Part shown: positions 7,801-15,450 of the stretch, in pieces
How the letters are laid out: each line of letters starts with the position of its first letter
Numbering within the stretch: position 1 is the stretch's first letter
Translations under genes and position numbers: made by a program
Notes under the pieces: model-generated
Seen by the model: the letters and a program-made list of their open reading frames with translations, nothing else
The model's database searches: none
Told to the model about the DNA's origin: nothing
Assembly: GCF_023740735.1 (NCBI RefSeq)
Contig: NZ_JAMRXH010000006.1
Location: 248,001 to 312,000, forward strand
DNA length: 64,000 bases
Source of the DNA: Nocardia sp. CDC159
GTDB lineage: Bacteria > Actinomycetota > Actinomycetes > Mycobacteriales > Mycobacteriaceae
Direction: 5' to 3'

Positions 7801-10344
7801 ATCGCCGAGCGCCGGGGCCTGACCCTGGTGTCGGCCGCGGTCAGCTTCGACGCCCTCGACACCGTGCTGCGCGGGCTGAAGGAGTTGGCCACCGGCGCGG
7901 TCTCCATCGAGGCCGATATCTACCTCGGTTGGGAGCATCAGCCCGAGGACTTCGACGCGATGGCCGCCGCGCTGCAGGAGGCGCTCAGCGCGCAACCGCT
8001 GCCGAACCAGGTGCACCGGGTGACCACCACCGTCGCGGGCAGCGGCGGCGCGGTCATGCACCACCACTTCACCTTCCGCCCGTCGGCCACCGGCATGGCC
8101 GAGGAGCGGCTGATCCGCGGCCTGCATCCGTACATCGCCGAGCGGATGCAGATGAAGCGGCTGCGCAAGTTCGATCTGACCCGGCTGCCGTCCTCGGACA
8201 ACGACGAGGTGTACCTGTTCCGGTGCGTGGCCAAGGAGAATCCGGCCGACGAGCGGCTGGTCGCCTTCGCCCAGGTGCGTGACCTGGCGGCGCTGCGTGA
8301 GCACGACGGCCGCCTGCTGGCGCTGCCGACCGCCGAGGCCACCATTGCCACCTGTCTGGACTCCATCCGCCGGGCGCAGTCGCGGCGGCCCTCGGCCAAG
8401 CGGTTCAACACCAACCGCATCGTCATGTACATCTGGCCGCCGATCGATATCACCCCGGCCGAGTTCGAGACCGTCGTCGAGCGCGTGGAACCGACGACCG
8501 TGGGCGCCGGGCTGGAGGAGATCCTGATCATCGCGCGCCAGCGCGACGAGAAGTCCGGGGAACTGGTGAAGGTCGCCGTGCGGATCTCCTTCGACCCCAC
8601 CGGCGGCACCGAGGTGACCGTCGGCGAGCGGACCGACGACGCGGTCGAACCGCTGGACGAGTACCGGCAGAAGGTGCTGCGCGCCAGCAGCCGCAACACC
8701 GTCTACCCGTACGAATTGACCAGTCTGCTCGGCGAGTTCACCGAATACGACCTCGACGCGCGGCACACGCTGGTGCCGGTCGATCGGCCCAAGGGCCGCA
8801 ATACCGCCGCGATGGTCGCGGGCGTGGTCACCACCCCGACCGAGCGGCATCCCGAGGGCGTCTCCCGGGTGGTGCTGCTCGGCGATCCGACGAAATCGCT
8901 CGGCGCACTGTCGGAACCGGAGTGCCGCCGGGTGATCGCGGCCCTGGATCTGGCCGAGCGGATGCGGGTGCCACTGGAGTGGTACGCGCTGTCCTCGGGC
9001 GCGCGGATCTCGATGAAGTCCGGCACCGAGAACATGGACTGGGTGGCGGCCGCGCTCAAGCGGATCGTCGAGTTCACCCAGGACGGCGGCGAGATCAATA
9101 TCGTGGTCTCCGGCATAAACGTCGGCGCGCAGCCGTACTGGAACGCCGAGGCCACCATGCTGATGCACACCAAGGGCATTCTGGTGATGACGCCGGATTC
9201 GGCGATGGTGCTCACCGGTAAGCAGGCGCTGGACTTCTCCGGCGGTGTGTCGGCCGAGGACAACTTCGGCATCGGCGGCTACGACCGCGTGATGGGCCCC
9301 AACGGCCAGGGTCAGTACTGGGCGCCGAATCTGACCGCCGCGCGGGCGATTCTGATGTCGCACTACGACCACACCTACATCGCACCCGGTGAACAGTCGC
9401 CGCGGCGGGCGCAGACCAGCGACCCGGCCGACCGCGACGTCTCGGATTTCCCGCATGTGATCGAGGGCAGCGATTTCACCACCGTCGGCGAGATCTTCTC
9501 CGCGGCGAAGAATCCGGATCGCAAGAAGCCCTTCGACATTCGCACGGTGATGCGGGCGGTGGCCGATCAGGACCATCCGGTGCTCGAGCGCTGGGCCGGG
9601 ATGGCCGACGCCGAGACCGCGGTGGTGCAGGACGCGCATCTGGGCGGAATTCCGGTGTGCCTGCTGGGCATCGAATCCCGCGGTGTGTCGCGGCGCGGCT
9701 TCGTTCCCACCGACGGCCCGGACACCTACACCGCGGGCACGCTGTTCCCGCAGTCGTCGAAGAAGGCGGCGCGGGCCATCAACGCGGCCAGCGGAAATCG
9801 TCCGCTGGTGGTGCTGGCCAACCTGTCGGGCTTCGACGGCTCCCCGGAGTCGATGCGCAAGCTGCAGCTCGAGTACGGCGCGGAGATCGGGCGCGCGATC
9901 GTGAATTTCCAAGGGCCCATTGTGTTCTGCGTGATCTCGCGGTACCACGGTGGCGCGTTCGTGGTGTTCTCCAAGGCGCTCAACCCGAATATGACCGTGC
10001 TCGCGCTGGAGGGCTCGTTCGCCTCGGTGCTCGGCGGCGCCCCGGCCGCGGCAGTGGTGTTCGCGGGCGAGGTCGACACCCGCACCGCGACCGATCCGCG
10101 CGTGCGCGAGCTGGAGGCGCGCGCGGCCAACGCCTCGGCCACCGACCGTGCCGCCCTGACCGCCGAGCTCGACGAGGTTCGATCGTCGGTGCGCACCGAG
10201 AAACTCGGTGAGGTGGCCGCGGAATTCGATCGGGTGCACAACATTCAGCGCGCGGTCGAGGTCGGCTCGGTCGATGCGATCATCCGCCCCGCCGAACTGC
10301 GGCCGCGGCTGATCGAGGCGATCGAGGCGCGCCTGGGCGGCTGA
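4879..10344 (+). CDS. single-chain acyl-CoA (acetyl/propionyl) carboxylase
   Basis: An 1821-aa biotin-dependent carboxylase with all activities on one chain, in the order of eukaryotic acetyl-CoA carboxylase. Biotin carboxylase spans about 1-450: the ATP-grasp loop is MLKATAGGGGRGIRKI and the C domain contains HAIEARLNAEDPDRDF. The biotin domain has ESMKMET with the biotinylated lysine at residue 621. A long central region without obvious motifs (650-1200) precedes the carboxyltransferase half (about 1200-1821), which includes SGARISMKSGTENMDWV and GGVSAEDNFGIGGYDRVMG. It should convert an acyl-CoA, bicarbonate and ATP to a carboxyacyl-CoA in the cytoplasm. Chain-length preference cannot be read. 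The GTG start follows GGAAGGAG. Most actinobacteria use separate AccA/AccD subunits, so this architecture is notable. Confidence 0.92.
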   Translation: MFSRIAIVNRGEAAMRLIHAVRDLAAETGVPIETVALHTDVDRNATFVREADIAYDLGPAAARPYLDLKALERALITTKADSAWVGWGFVAEDPAFAELCEQIGVTFIGPSPEAMRKLGDKIGAKLIAEEVGVPVAPWSRGAVESVEAAVAAASEIGYPLMLKATAGGGGRGIRKINNEAELVDAYERTRQEAARAFGSGVVFLERLVTGARHVEVQVIADGQGTAWALGVRDCSVQRRNQKIIEESASPVLSAEQSAELKASAERLAVAVGYRGAATVEFLYHPGERLFAFLEVNTRLQVEHPITEYTTGFDLVRAQLHVASGGKLEGEPPRERGHAIEARLNAEDPDRDFAPAPGRIARLDLPAGPGIRVDTGVSEGDVIPADFDSMIAKIIAYGRNRDEALGRLRRAMVQTRVVIEGGATNKSFVLDLLNQPEVIDASADTGWIDRVRDEGRLVSHRHSAIALAAAAIDAYEEEERAERQRLLSTASGGRPQVQHQSGRPLDLKLRGAGYRVRVARIGAHRFRIGIEAGGEIRTADVDLERFDSHAGQIVVNGTRYRLITGTHGPIHLVDVEGVTHRISRDEGGVVRAPAPALVVAMPLEVGAEVEAGAPVLVLESMKMETVLRAPFRARLKECSVSVGTQVETGAPMLRLEPLAEEEETAETAATGAVELDLPGESAPARPFERLARGLQDLRSLLLGFDVDPHDERRVVEDYLAARRAALADNHRPLAEEIELLQVFADLAELSHNRSWDEDGAHGHVHSAREYFHAYLQSLDVERAGLPQSYRDKLAKALGHYGVTELDRTPDLEAAVFRIFLAQQRPADTVTVVTTLLREWLREPVPDRALREPTGLALERLVAATQVRFPVIADLARGLVFAWFGQPLLRRNRARVYTNVRKHLSYLDAHPEATDRAERISDMVRSTEPLVRLLAQRLVRGSRDNSVMLEVLTRRYYGNKGLTGVRTQEVGGCTFVIAERRGLTLVSAAVSFDALDTVLRGLKELATGAVSIEADIYLGWEHQPEDFDAMAAALQEALSAQPLPNQVHRVTTTVAGSGGAVMHHHFTFRPSATGMAEERLIRGLHPYIAERMQMKRLRKFDLTRLPSSDNDEVYLFRCVAKENPADERLVAFAQVRDLAALREHDGRLLALPTAEATIATCLDSIRRAQSRRPSAKRFNTNRIVMYIWPPIDITPAEFETVVERVEPTTVGAGLEEILIIARQRDEKSGELVKVAVRISFDPTGGTEVTVGERTDDAVEPLDEYRQKVLRASSRNTVYPYELTSLLGEFTEYDLDARHTLVPVDRPKGRNTAAMVAGVVTTPTERHPEGVSRVVLLGDPTKSLGALSEPECRRVIAALDLAERMRVPLEWYALSSGARISMKSGTENMDWVAAALKRIVEFTQDGGEINIVVSGINVGAQPYWNAEATMLMHTKGILVMTPDSAMVLTGKQALDFSGGVSAEDNFGIGGYDRVMGPNGQGQYWAPNLTAARAILMSHYDHTYIAPGEQSPRRAQTSDPADRDVSDFPHVIEGSDFTTVGEIFSAAKNPDRKKPFDIRTVMRAVADQDHPVLERWAGMADAETAVVQDAHLGGIPVCLLGIESRGVSRRGFVPTDGPDTYTAGTLFPQSSKKAARAINAASGNRPLVVLANLSGFDGSPESMRKLQLEYGAEIGRAIVNFQGPIVFCVISRYHGGAFVVFSKALNPNMTVLALEGSFASVLGGAPAAAVVFAGEVDTRTATDPRVRELEARAANASATDRAALTAELDEVRSSVRTEKLGEVAAEFDRVHNIQRAVEVGSVDAIIRPAELRPRLIEAIEARLGG

Positions 10345-10354
10345 TATTCGCGCC

Positions 10355-10385
10355 CCCTGAGCCCCGTCGCGAACGGGGCTCAGGG
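10355..10385. terminator. bidirectional hairpin terminator
   Basis: A perfect 13-bp stem (CCCTGAGCCCCGT and its complement) with a 5-base loop and TTT on the right side. It separates the carboxylase from the convergent methyltransferase and contains the latter's stop codon. Confidence 0.75.
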
Positions 10386-11243
10386 TTTGCGCAGGATTCC
10401 GCCGTATTCGTAGACATTGTGGCGGCGGGTGGCGGCCCCGACATAGGGGAGCAGTGGCTCGGGCACCGGCGCGAGCGGTGGCTGATCCGGATCGGGCCGC
10501 CAGTCGACCAGATTCACCAGGCCCGGTTCGACCGGTTCCAGACCGTCGAACAGCGCGTCCACCTCCGCGGGGGTGCGGCTCTGCCAGGGCACGCCGGAGT
10601 CGTCGATACTCGCCGCGAAGATCGCGCCGACGTCCGGATCGTCGCTGACGACCTGGGAGAAGGCGAGATGGCTGCCCGGCACCGCGACCGTATCGATGAT
10701 GTGCCGCACCGTATGCCGCGTCCCCTGCCCGACCTCGTCGTCATCCTTGAGGTGATGGCCGACCGACAGGAACAGCACCGCGATCGGTTCGGCGAAGTCG
10801 ATCAGCCGCCGCACCTGCGGCTCGGCCAGAATCGCCTCGGGCAGGCGCATATCGGCCTGAACGACCGCGGTGCCCGGATTTCCGGTGAGCAGGGCGCGCC
10901 CGTGCGCGAGCACGATGGGATCGATATCGACGTAGGCCACCCGCGCGTCCGGATCGAACCGCTGCGCGACCTGATGCACATTGTTCTCGGTCGGCAGCCC
11001 GCATCCCATGTCGAGAAACTGCCGGATCCCGGCCTCCTCGACCAGATAGCGAATCGCTCGATACAGGAATTGCCGATTCTGCCGGGCGATGTCCACACAT
11101 TCGGGAAACCGCCCCAGCACATAGAAGACGATGTCGCGATCGACCGGATAGACATCGCGACCACCCAGCATCCAGCCGTAGGCGCGTGCCGACGCGGGCC
11201 GATCGAACGGACTCACCGTCTCGCCAGTGTCACCCGCGCTCAC
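10380..11243 (-). CDS. SAM-dependent methyltransferase (PF04672 type)
   Basis: A 287-aa cytoplasmic protein of the S-adenosyl methyltransferase family abundant in Streptomyces and Nocardia. It has the family N-terminus (PFDRPASARAYGWMLGG), the SAM-binding loop FLDMGCGLPTENNVHQ, the acidic strand VAYVDIDPIVLAHGRALL, and LSVGHHLKDDDEV. The frame is open to 11306; I start at the GTG at 11243 because GGAAGGG lies nine bases upstream. Family members are scattered and have no established substrate. It shares a terminator with the carboxylase gene and has no obvious functional partner. Confidence 0.85.
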   Translation of the reverse strand: MSAGDTGETVSPFDRPASARAYGWMLGGRDVYPVDRDIVFYVLGRFPECVDIARQNRQFLYRAIRYLVEEAGIRQFLDMGCGLPTENNVHQVAQRFDPDARVAYVDIDPIVLAHGRALLTGNPGTAVVQADMRLPEAILAEPQVRRLIDFAEPIAVLFLSVGHHLKDDDEVGQGTRHTVRHIIDTVAVPGSHLAFSQVVSDDPDVGAIFAASIDDSGVPWQSRTPAEVDALFDGLEPVEPGLVNLVDWRPDPDQPPLAPVPEPLLPYVGAATRRHNVYEYGGILRKP

Positions 11244-11343
11244 CGCGATGCCCTTCCACCCGTGCCCCCGGCGGCACGCTGGTGTCACGAATATATTCCG
11301 CGCCACCGAGGTTCGGAACGAGACCGGAAAACCTTTCGCGCGC

Positions 11344-12282
11344 TCACCGAGGTTCGGCGGCCAGATCGCCGATCCAGTTGTGCAGCCAGGTGGTGGCGGT
11401 GGTGCCGTTGGGGTCGACGACGTAGTGCGGATAGGACTGGTGGGCGCCGGATTCGAGGAATTCCTGGACCTGGCGCTGCCACTGTTCGCTGGCGGGGTTG
11501 TCCGGCGGGGCGTTGAGGATGGCCGTGGTGCCGGGGATCAGGGCCTCGGACAGGATGGACTGCAGGGTTTGGGCGTAATTGCCGAATTGCAGGGGGTCGG
11601 GAGCGGAGAGCTGGGTGGCGAATCCGGCGAAGCGGCCCGCCAGGTCGTCGGTGGGGACGGCGCAGTAGAGATCGCCTGCGGCGCAGAACGTCCGGACCTT
11701 CGGACCGAGCCAGCCGAAGCCGCCGATGCGGACGCCGCCCGCGCCGATGCCGGGGACGGGCGGGCCCACCAGCGGGTCGGTGGGGGAGCGGCGTGGATCG
11801 GAGAGCAGGCCGACCGCGACGACCCGGTCCGGCGCGACCACGCCGAGTCCGGTGCCGATCTCCGCGGCCAGATCGCCCGCCGCGTCCGCGCCCTGGCTGT
11901 AGCCGATCAGGGCGAACCGCGTGCGATCGCAACGGGCCGCGGTGGCGGCGACGAGGTCGCGGGCCTTGCTGACGGCCTCGCGCTTGGACAGGCCGTACAC
12001 CTCGCCCTCCCACGGCAGCGCGGTGGCGGCGTAGCTGACGTAATCGGTGCGGACGGAGCGCGGCAGGCCGCGGGTCACCAGGGAGAGCATGCCCTGGCGC
12101 GGTTCGTCGCGCGAGGTCTCCCAGGTGCCGGGCACGGCGACGACGTTCAGTTCCGGACAGTCCGCGGGCGCGGCCTGCGCGCGCGGCGCGTCGGCGGTGG
12201 CCGCCACCCCGGCCGCCACCGCCACGGCCGCCATGACGGCCGAAATTCCTGTTCGCAGTGAGTGCGCGGTTCGTGACGACAC
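11344..12282 (-). CDS. secreted cutinase-family esterase
   Basis: A 312-aa exported serine hydrolase. The GTG at 12282 follows GAAAGGG and leads into a Sec signal peptide (RTGISAVMAAVAVAAGVAA) with probable cleavage after AQAA. The mature part begins ADCPELNVVAVPGTWE, carries the nucleophile motif GYSQG, a Cys pair near TFCAAGDLYC and a His near the C-terminus (SYPHYVVD), as in mycobacterial cutinase-like proteins (Culp). These cleave ester bonds in lipids or cutin-like polymers outside the cell. The frame stays open to 12693, but upstream residues do not look like a leader. It is divergent from the barstar-domain gene. Confidence 0.88.
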   Translation of the reverse strand: MSSRTAHSLRTGISAVMAAVAVAAGVAATADAPRAQAAPADCPELNVVAVPGTWETSRDEPRQGMLSLVTRGLPRSVRTDYVSYAATALPWEGEVYGLSKREAVSKARDLVAATAARCDRTRFALIGYSQGADAAGDLAAEIGTGLGVVAPDRVVAVGLLSDPRRSPTDPLVGPPVPGIGAGGVRIGGFGWLGPKVRTFCAAGDLYCAVPTDDLAGRFAGFATQLSAPDPLQFGNYAQTLQSILSEALIPGTTAILNAPPDNPASEQWQRQVQEFLESGAHQSYPHYVVDPNGTTATTWLHNWIGDLAAEPR

Positions 12283-12803
12283 GCTGAGCCCTTTCGCCGG
12301 ACGGTTGACAGGTAGCGGTTGTTCCACGCGCCGAGCCAGGCCCGACATCCGGTGAACGTTCTGTCCGAAAATACCAAGAAACCGTCTGGTCGGGAGCTCA
12401 TCCGCGCAGATTTCTGCGACCGTCGGCCCACCGGGTCCGCGGTCAACCCGCATACCCGCCGGGCCTGATCCCATGGTTGACGTTGATGGCTTGATGCGCA
12501 GCGGGTTTGGCCGAAAACACCACTGTCGTCGGATTTCAACCGGTGGCCCATTCCCTACTCTCATGAGCGAGGTACCGGCCGCTGGGGTCGCGGAGGGGAC
12601 GGCCCCGGACGCGGTCAACCGCTCGCCGATCTTCACTACCTCCGCAGTTGACCCCGTTCGGCCGCTACGCGCTCGGTTTCGTCGGAAACACAACCGTGTC
12701 CGGATGTCTCGCTCCGGTGCGCCCCGTAACTTCGCGGATAGGCCGGACGGGCGTTCGGCGGAGTCATGTGGGTCGATCCGAGGGACATACGGGAGGGATC
12801 GTC
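12283..12803. other. 520-bp divergent intergenic region
   Basis: This stretch lies between the cutinase gene (leftward) and the barstar-domain gene (rightward) and must hold both promoters. I find no convincing gene. The cutinase frame is open through much of it by base composition, and an ATG at 12563 on the plus strand opens a frame without a ribosome site or coding character. No strong hairpin or repeat was seen. Confidence 0.5.
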
Positions 12804-13667
12804 ATGGGGAATCGGGGGCTGGTCGGGGTGGAGGCGTGCCGAGTGAACGAGCGCGCGCGGCGCAGGGGAACGGACGGCCGGTGGCGCTACGCGCTGTACC
12901 TCGAGGACCGCGACGTCACCGCCTTCCACGCGGCCGAGGTGACCGGTTTCTTCGAGGCCGAGTCGGCGACGACGACGGAGAGCCGGTTCACCTTCCGGCT
13001 GGTCGATGCCGCCCCGAGCGATCCGATGTACTGGTCGTATCTGCAGTCGAGGCGATTGCCCTGGGTGATCGGCAATGCCGAACTGCTGATGCTGCGCAAC
13101 GGGCGGGTCTATCTGGGGTCGTATTTCGTGGCCGATGTGGTCGTGGACCACGCGCCCGTACGCCGCCTCGGCGCGGCGGGCGAGCTCGCGTGCTTCGATC
13201 TGGACCTGTCGGGATGGATGCTGCGCAAGCCGCTGCCGTCCTCGCGGGCGCTGTGGGATCTGCGCCGTGAGGGCGGCCCGGTGGGTCCGAAGCTGTGGAC
13301 GCAGCTGTCGGCCGAGGGGCGGCAGGCCTGGCTCGAGGTGTCGCGGCACGCCGACTTCGTGCAGCGCAGCGTCGATTCGCCGCCGGGTTCGACCTTCGTG
13401 CTCGACACCACCGATGTGGTCGACGAACCGGGTTTCCACTGTGCGATGGGTGAGGCGATCAACGGGCCCGGCGGATACTTCGGCAACTGCCTGGACGCGC
13501 TGGCGGACTGCCTGCACGGCGGTTTCGGCGCGACGCCGCCGTTCACCCTGGTCTGGTTGGGGCGCAAGGCCGTCGAGGCGAAGGTCGGGACTTCGTTCCT
13601 GGAAACGATCCTGGGCCTGTTCGCGGCGCGCTCGATCAAGGTCGTCGATGGCGACGAGGACGACTGA
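12804..13667 (+). CDS. barstar-family domain protein
   Basis: A 287-aa cytoplasmic protein; the ATG follows GGGAGGG at six bases. The N-terminal 140 residues (RWRYALYLEDRDVTAFHAAEV...) form an unrecognised domain. The C-terminal part, about 185-280, matches barstar, the barnase inhibitor: STFVLDTTDVVDEPGFHCAMGEAI, then GYFGNCLDALADCLHGG with the acidic/Leu pattern of the inhibitor helix, then FTLVWLGRKAV. Barstar-like proteins bind ribonuclease toxins or regulate endogenous RNases. No barnase-like gene is adjacent, so the target is unknown. The N-terminal extension is unusual for a protein family usually near 90 residues. Confidence 0.75.
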   Translation: MGNRGLVGVEACRVNERARRRGTDGRWRYALYLEDRDVTAFHAAEVTGFFEAESATTTESRFTFRLVDAAPSDPMYWSYLQSRRLPWVIGNAELLMLRNGRVYLGSYFVADVVVDHAPVRRLGAAGELACFDLDLSGWMLRKPLPSSRALWDLRREGGPVGPKLWTQLSAEGRQAWLEVSRHADFVQRSVDSPPGSTFVLDTTDVVDEPGFHCAMGEAINGPGGYFGNCLDALADCLHGGFGATPPFTLVWLGRKAVEAKVGTSFLETILGLFAARSIKVVDGDEDD

Positions 13668-13682
13668 CGCCGCGGGGGCGCG

Positions 13683-13718
13683 CCGAGGCGCCCGCGGCGG
13701 CGAGCCGCGGGCGCTCGG
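13683..13718. terminator. strong hairpin between convergent genes
   Basis: An 11-bp perfect stem (GCGCCCGCGGC and complement, loop GGCGA) is extended by four more pairs across one bulged G. It lies between the barstar-domain gene and the convergent esterase gene and probably terminates transcription in both directions. There is no T-run, which is common in very GC-rich genomes. Confidence 0.55.
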
Positions 13719-13728
13719 TGGTCACGGC

Positions 13729-14619
13729 TCAGGGCCGGGGATTGTTCTGGAACATGGTCCACATGCGGTTGCGGATATCGGCCCCGAGCGCCCCGCCGGG
13801 TATGCCGTGACCCGCGTCGTACACCCGCCAGACCACCTTCGTGCCCGCGTTGCAGGTGTTGACCTCGGCGGCGACCACGCCGTCGGGGCGCGGTTCGCTC
13901 ACCGGCGGGCTGGTGCAGCCGTTGCGGATCTGCCAATTCAGCCGATGGGTGACCATGAGGGCCAGATTGACGATCGGATCCTTCTGCCCGGCGAACAACC
14001 CGAAGGAGATCGGGCGGGAAATGGCACAGTCGTAGGGGTTCACGCTGTGCGCCGGGCCCGCGTACACCGCGGCGGAGGCGATGAGATCCGCTGCGCTGCA
14101 GGCCATCCGGGTGGTCATCTGGCCGCCGTTGGAGTGGCCCGAGACGTGGATGCGACGGGAGTCGACACACCACTTGCCGCTGATATCGTCGATCACGGCG
14201 CGCAGGAACTGCTCGTCCTGATTCTGCCCGGGCAGGTAGTGCCAGGACCAGGTGCCGTTGTCGTTGGCCAGCCCGCCGCGCGGATAGGCGACAATGAATT
14301 TCTTGGCATCGGCGAAACCGCTCCAGCCGCTCTGGGATTCGTGCACCCCGGGCCCGCTGCCCCCGCCGTGCAGGGCCAGCAGCAGCGGTGCGGGGTTGGG
14401 CAGCCCGGCCGGGACGCGCAGCAGATACACCCGGTCGCCGATCGTGCGCTGGATGGTGCCCGAGGTGGGGGTCTGCGCGCACGCGGCCGAGGGTTGTTCC
14501 GGCGGTGGCTGATCGGTCTGCGGCTCGGCCCAGGCCGAGGGCCCGGTCAGGCCGAGCAGCAACAGCAGGGACGCGACGACCAGGGCGGCGCGCCCGCGAA
14601 TATGGTGTGTGCGGATCAT
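13729..14619 (-). CDS. secreted PHB-depolymerase/LpqC-like esterase
   Basis: A 296-aa exported alpha/beta hydrolase. The ATG follows GAAGGAG; the signal peptide (RAALVVASLLLLLGLTGPSAWA) is followed by a Pro/Gln linker. Family signs are PLLLALHGGGSGPG (oxyanion region), the nucleophile elbow VSGHSNGGQM, an Asp in LFAGQKDPIVN and a His in VYDAGHGIPGG. This matches the polyhydroxybutyrate depolymerase/feruloyl esterase group that includes mycobacterial LpqC. There is no lipobox Cys, so it is secreted rather than lipid-anchored. The natural substrate is unknown. It lies downstream of a two-component pair but with about 170 bp between them. Confidence 0.88.
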   Translation of the reverse strand: MIRTHHIRGRAALVVASLLLLLGLTGPSAWAEPQTDQPPPEQPSAACAQTPTSGTIQRTIGDRVYLLRVPAGLPNPAPLLLALHGGGSGPGVHESQSGWSGFADAKKFIVAYPRGGLANDNGTWSWHYLPGQNQDEQFLRAVIDDISGKWCVDSRRIHVSGHSNGGQMTTRMACSAADLIASAAVYAGPAHSVNPYDCAISRPISFGLFAGQKDPIVNLALMVTHRLNWQIRNGCTSPPVSEPRPDGVVAAEVNTCNAGTKVVWRVYDAGHGIPGGALGADIRNRMWTMFQNNPRP

Positions 14620-14790
14620 GATTCGACTCCTTCGCCCGCCGGAGGGCGCCACGGCTACGCTGGCGTTGTCCGGCAATCCCGAAGGCTAGGGATTCGCGGC
14701 CGCCGCGAAATCTGCCGACAGGGGTGTTTTCGGCGTAACCTGCCGAGTAGCAAGGCATTCAAGGTCAACCGGGGGCATAGCCGCGGTGGG

Positions 14791-15450
14791 TCAGCGGTGC
14801 CCGGGCGTCACCAGACCGGTTTCATAGGCCACGACCACGGCCTGGGCGCGGCTGCACAGGCCGAGTTTGTGCATGGCGCGGTGCAGATGGGTCTTGACGG
14901 TGCCGTCGCTGACCGAGAGCCGGTCGGCGATCTCGGCATTGGAGATGCCGGTGCCGACCAGTCGCAGCACCTCGATCTCACGGGCGGTGAGCAGCCGCAG
15001 GTCCGGGTGCGCGTCGTCGCGCAGGCGGGTGCGCTCGGCGAACTGTTCGATCAACCGGCGGGTGACGGCCGGTGCGATGAGCACGTCGCCGGTGGCCACG
15101 GCGTGGATGGCGGCCAGAACCTGTTCGGGGGAGGCGTCTTTGAGCAGGAAGCCGGACGCGCCGATGCGCAACGCGGTGTAGACGTACTCGTCGAGGTCGT
15201 GCGTGGTCAGAATGAGTACCCGCGGTGGGGCCGGGTCGGCGAGGATCCGCTCGGTGGCGGTGAGTCCGTCCATGCCGGGCATGCGGATATCCATCAGCAC
15301 CACATCCGGCCGATGCGCCGCCGTCATGGCCACGGCCTCGTCACCGTTGGCCGCCTCGCCTGCCACGCGCAACTGGGAGCTGGTTCCGATCAGGGCCGCC
15401 AGTCCGCCGCGGACCAACGGCTGATCGTCAACTACCAGAACCGAGATCAT
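14791..15450 (-). CDS. NarL/LuxR-family response regulator
   Basis: A 219-aa two-domain regulator. The receiver (1-120) has the acidic pair at D8/D9, phospho-acceptor D54 in VVLMDIRMPGMDG and K104 in SGFLLKDAS. The C-terminal LuxR helix-turn-helix (about 150-215) reads LTAREIEVLRLVGTGISNAEIADRLSVSDGTVKTH. Its start lies inside the end of the histidine kinase gene (23-bp overlap), so the two are co-translated and almost certainly form a cognate pair. Target genes are not evident. The orphan regulator at 45920 is closely similar in its effector domain. Confidence 0.92.
   Translation of the reverse strand: MISVLVVDDQPLVRGGLAALIGTSSQLRVAGEAANGDEAVAMTAAHRPDVVLMDIRMPGMDGLTATERILADPAPPRVLILTTHDLDEYVYTALRIGASGFLLKDASPEQVLAAIHAVATGDVLIAPAVTRRLIEQFAERTRLRDDAHPDLRLLTAREIEVLRLVGTGISNAEIADRLSVSDGTVKTHLHRAMHKLGLCSRAQAVVVAYETGLVTPGHR

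Noticed and set aside
4732..10239. 1835-codon open frame antisense to the carboxylase
   Set aside because: It mirrors a gene with full biotin-carboxylase and carboxyltransferase motifs. Its His/Gly/Arg-rich product has no motifs, and long antisense frames are expected from GC-rich third codon positions.
12563..13270. Plus-strand frame beginning at ATG 12563 as a separate gene
   Set aside because: It has no ribosome site and runs out of frame through the barstar-domain gene; the residues are Arg/Gly-rich shadow sequence.
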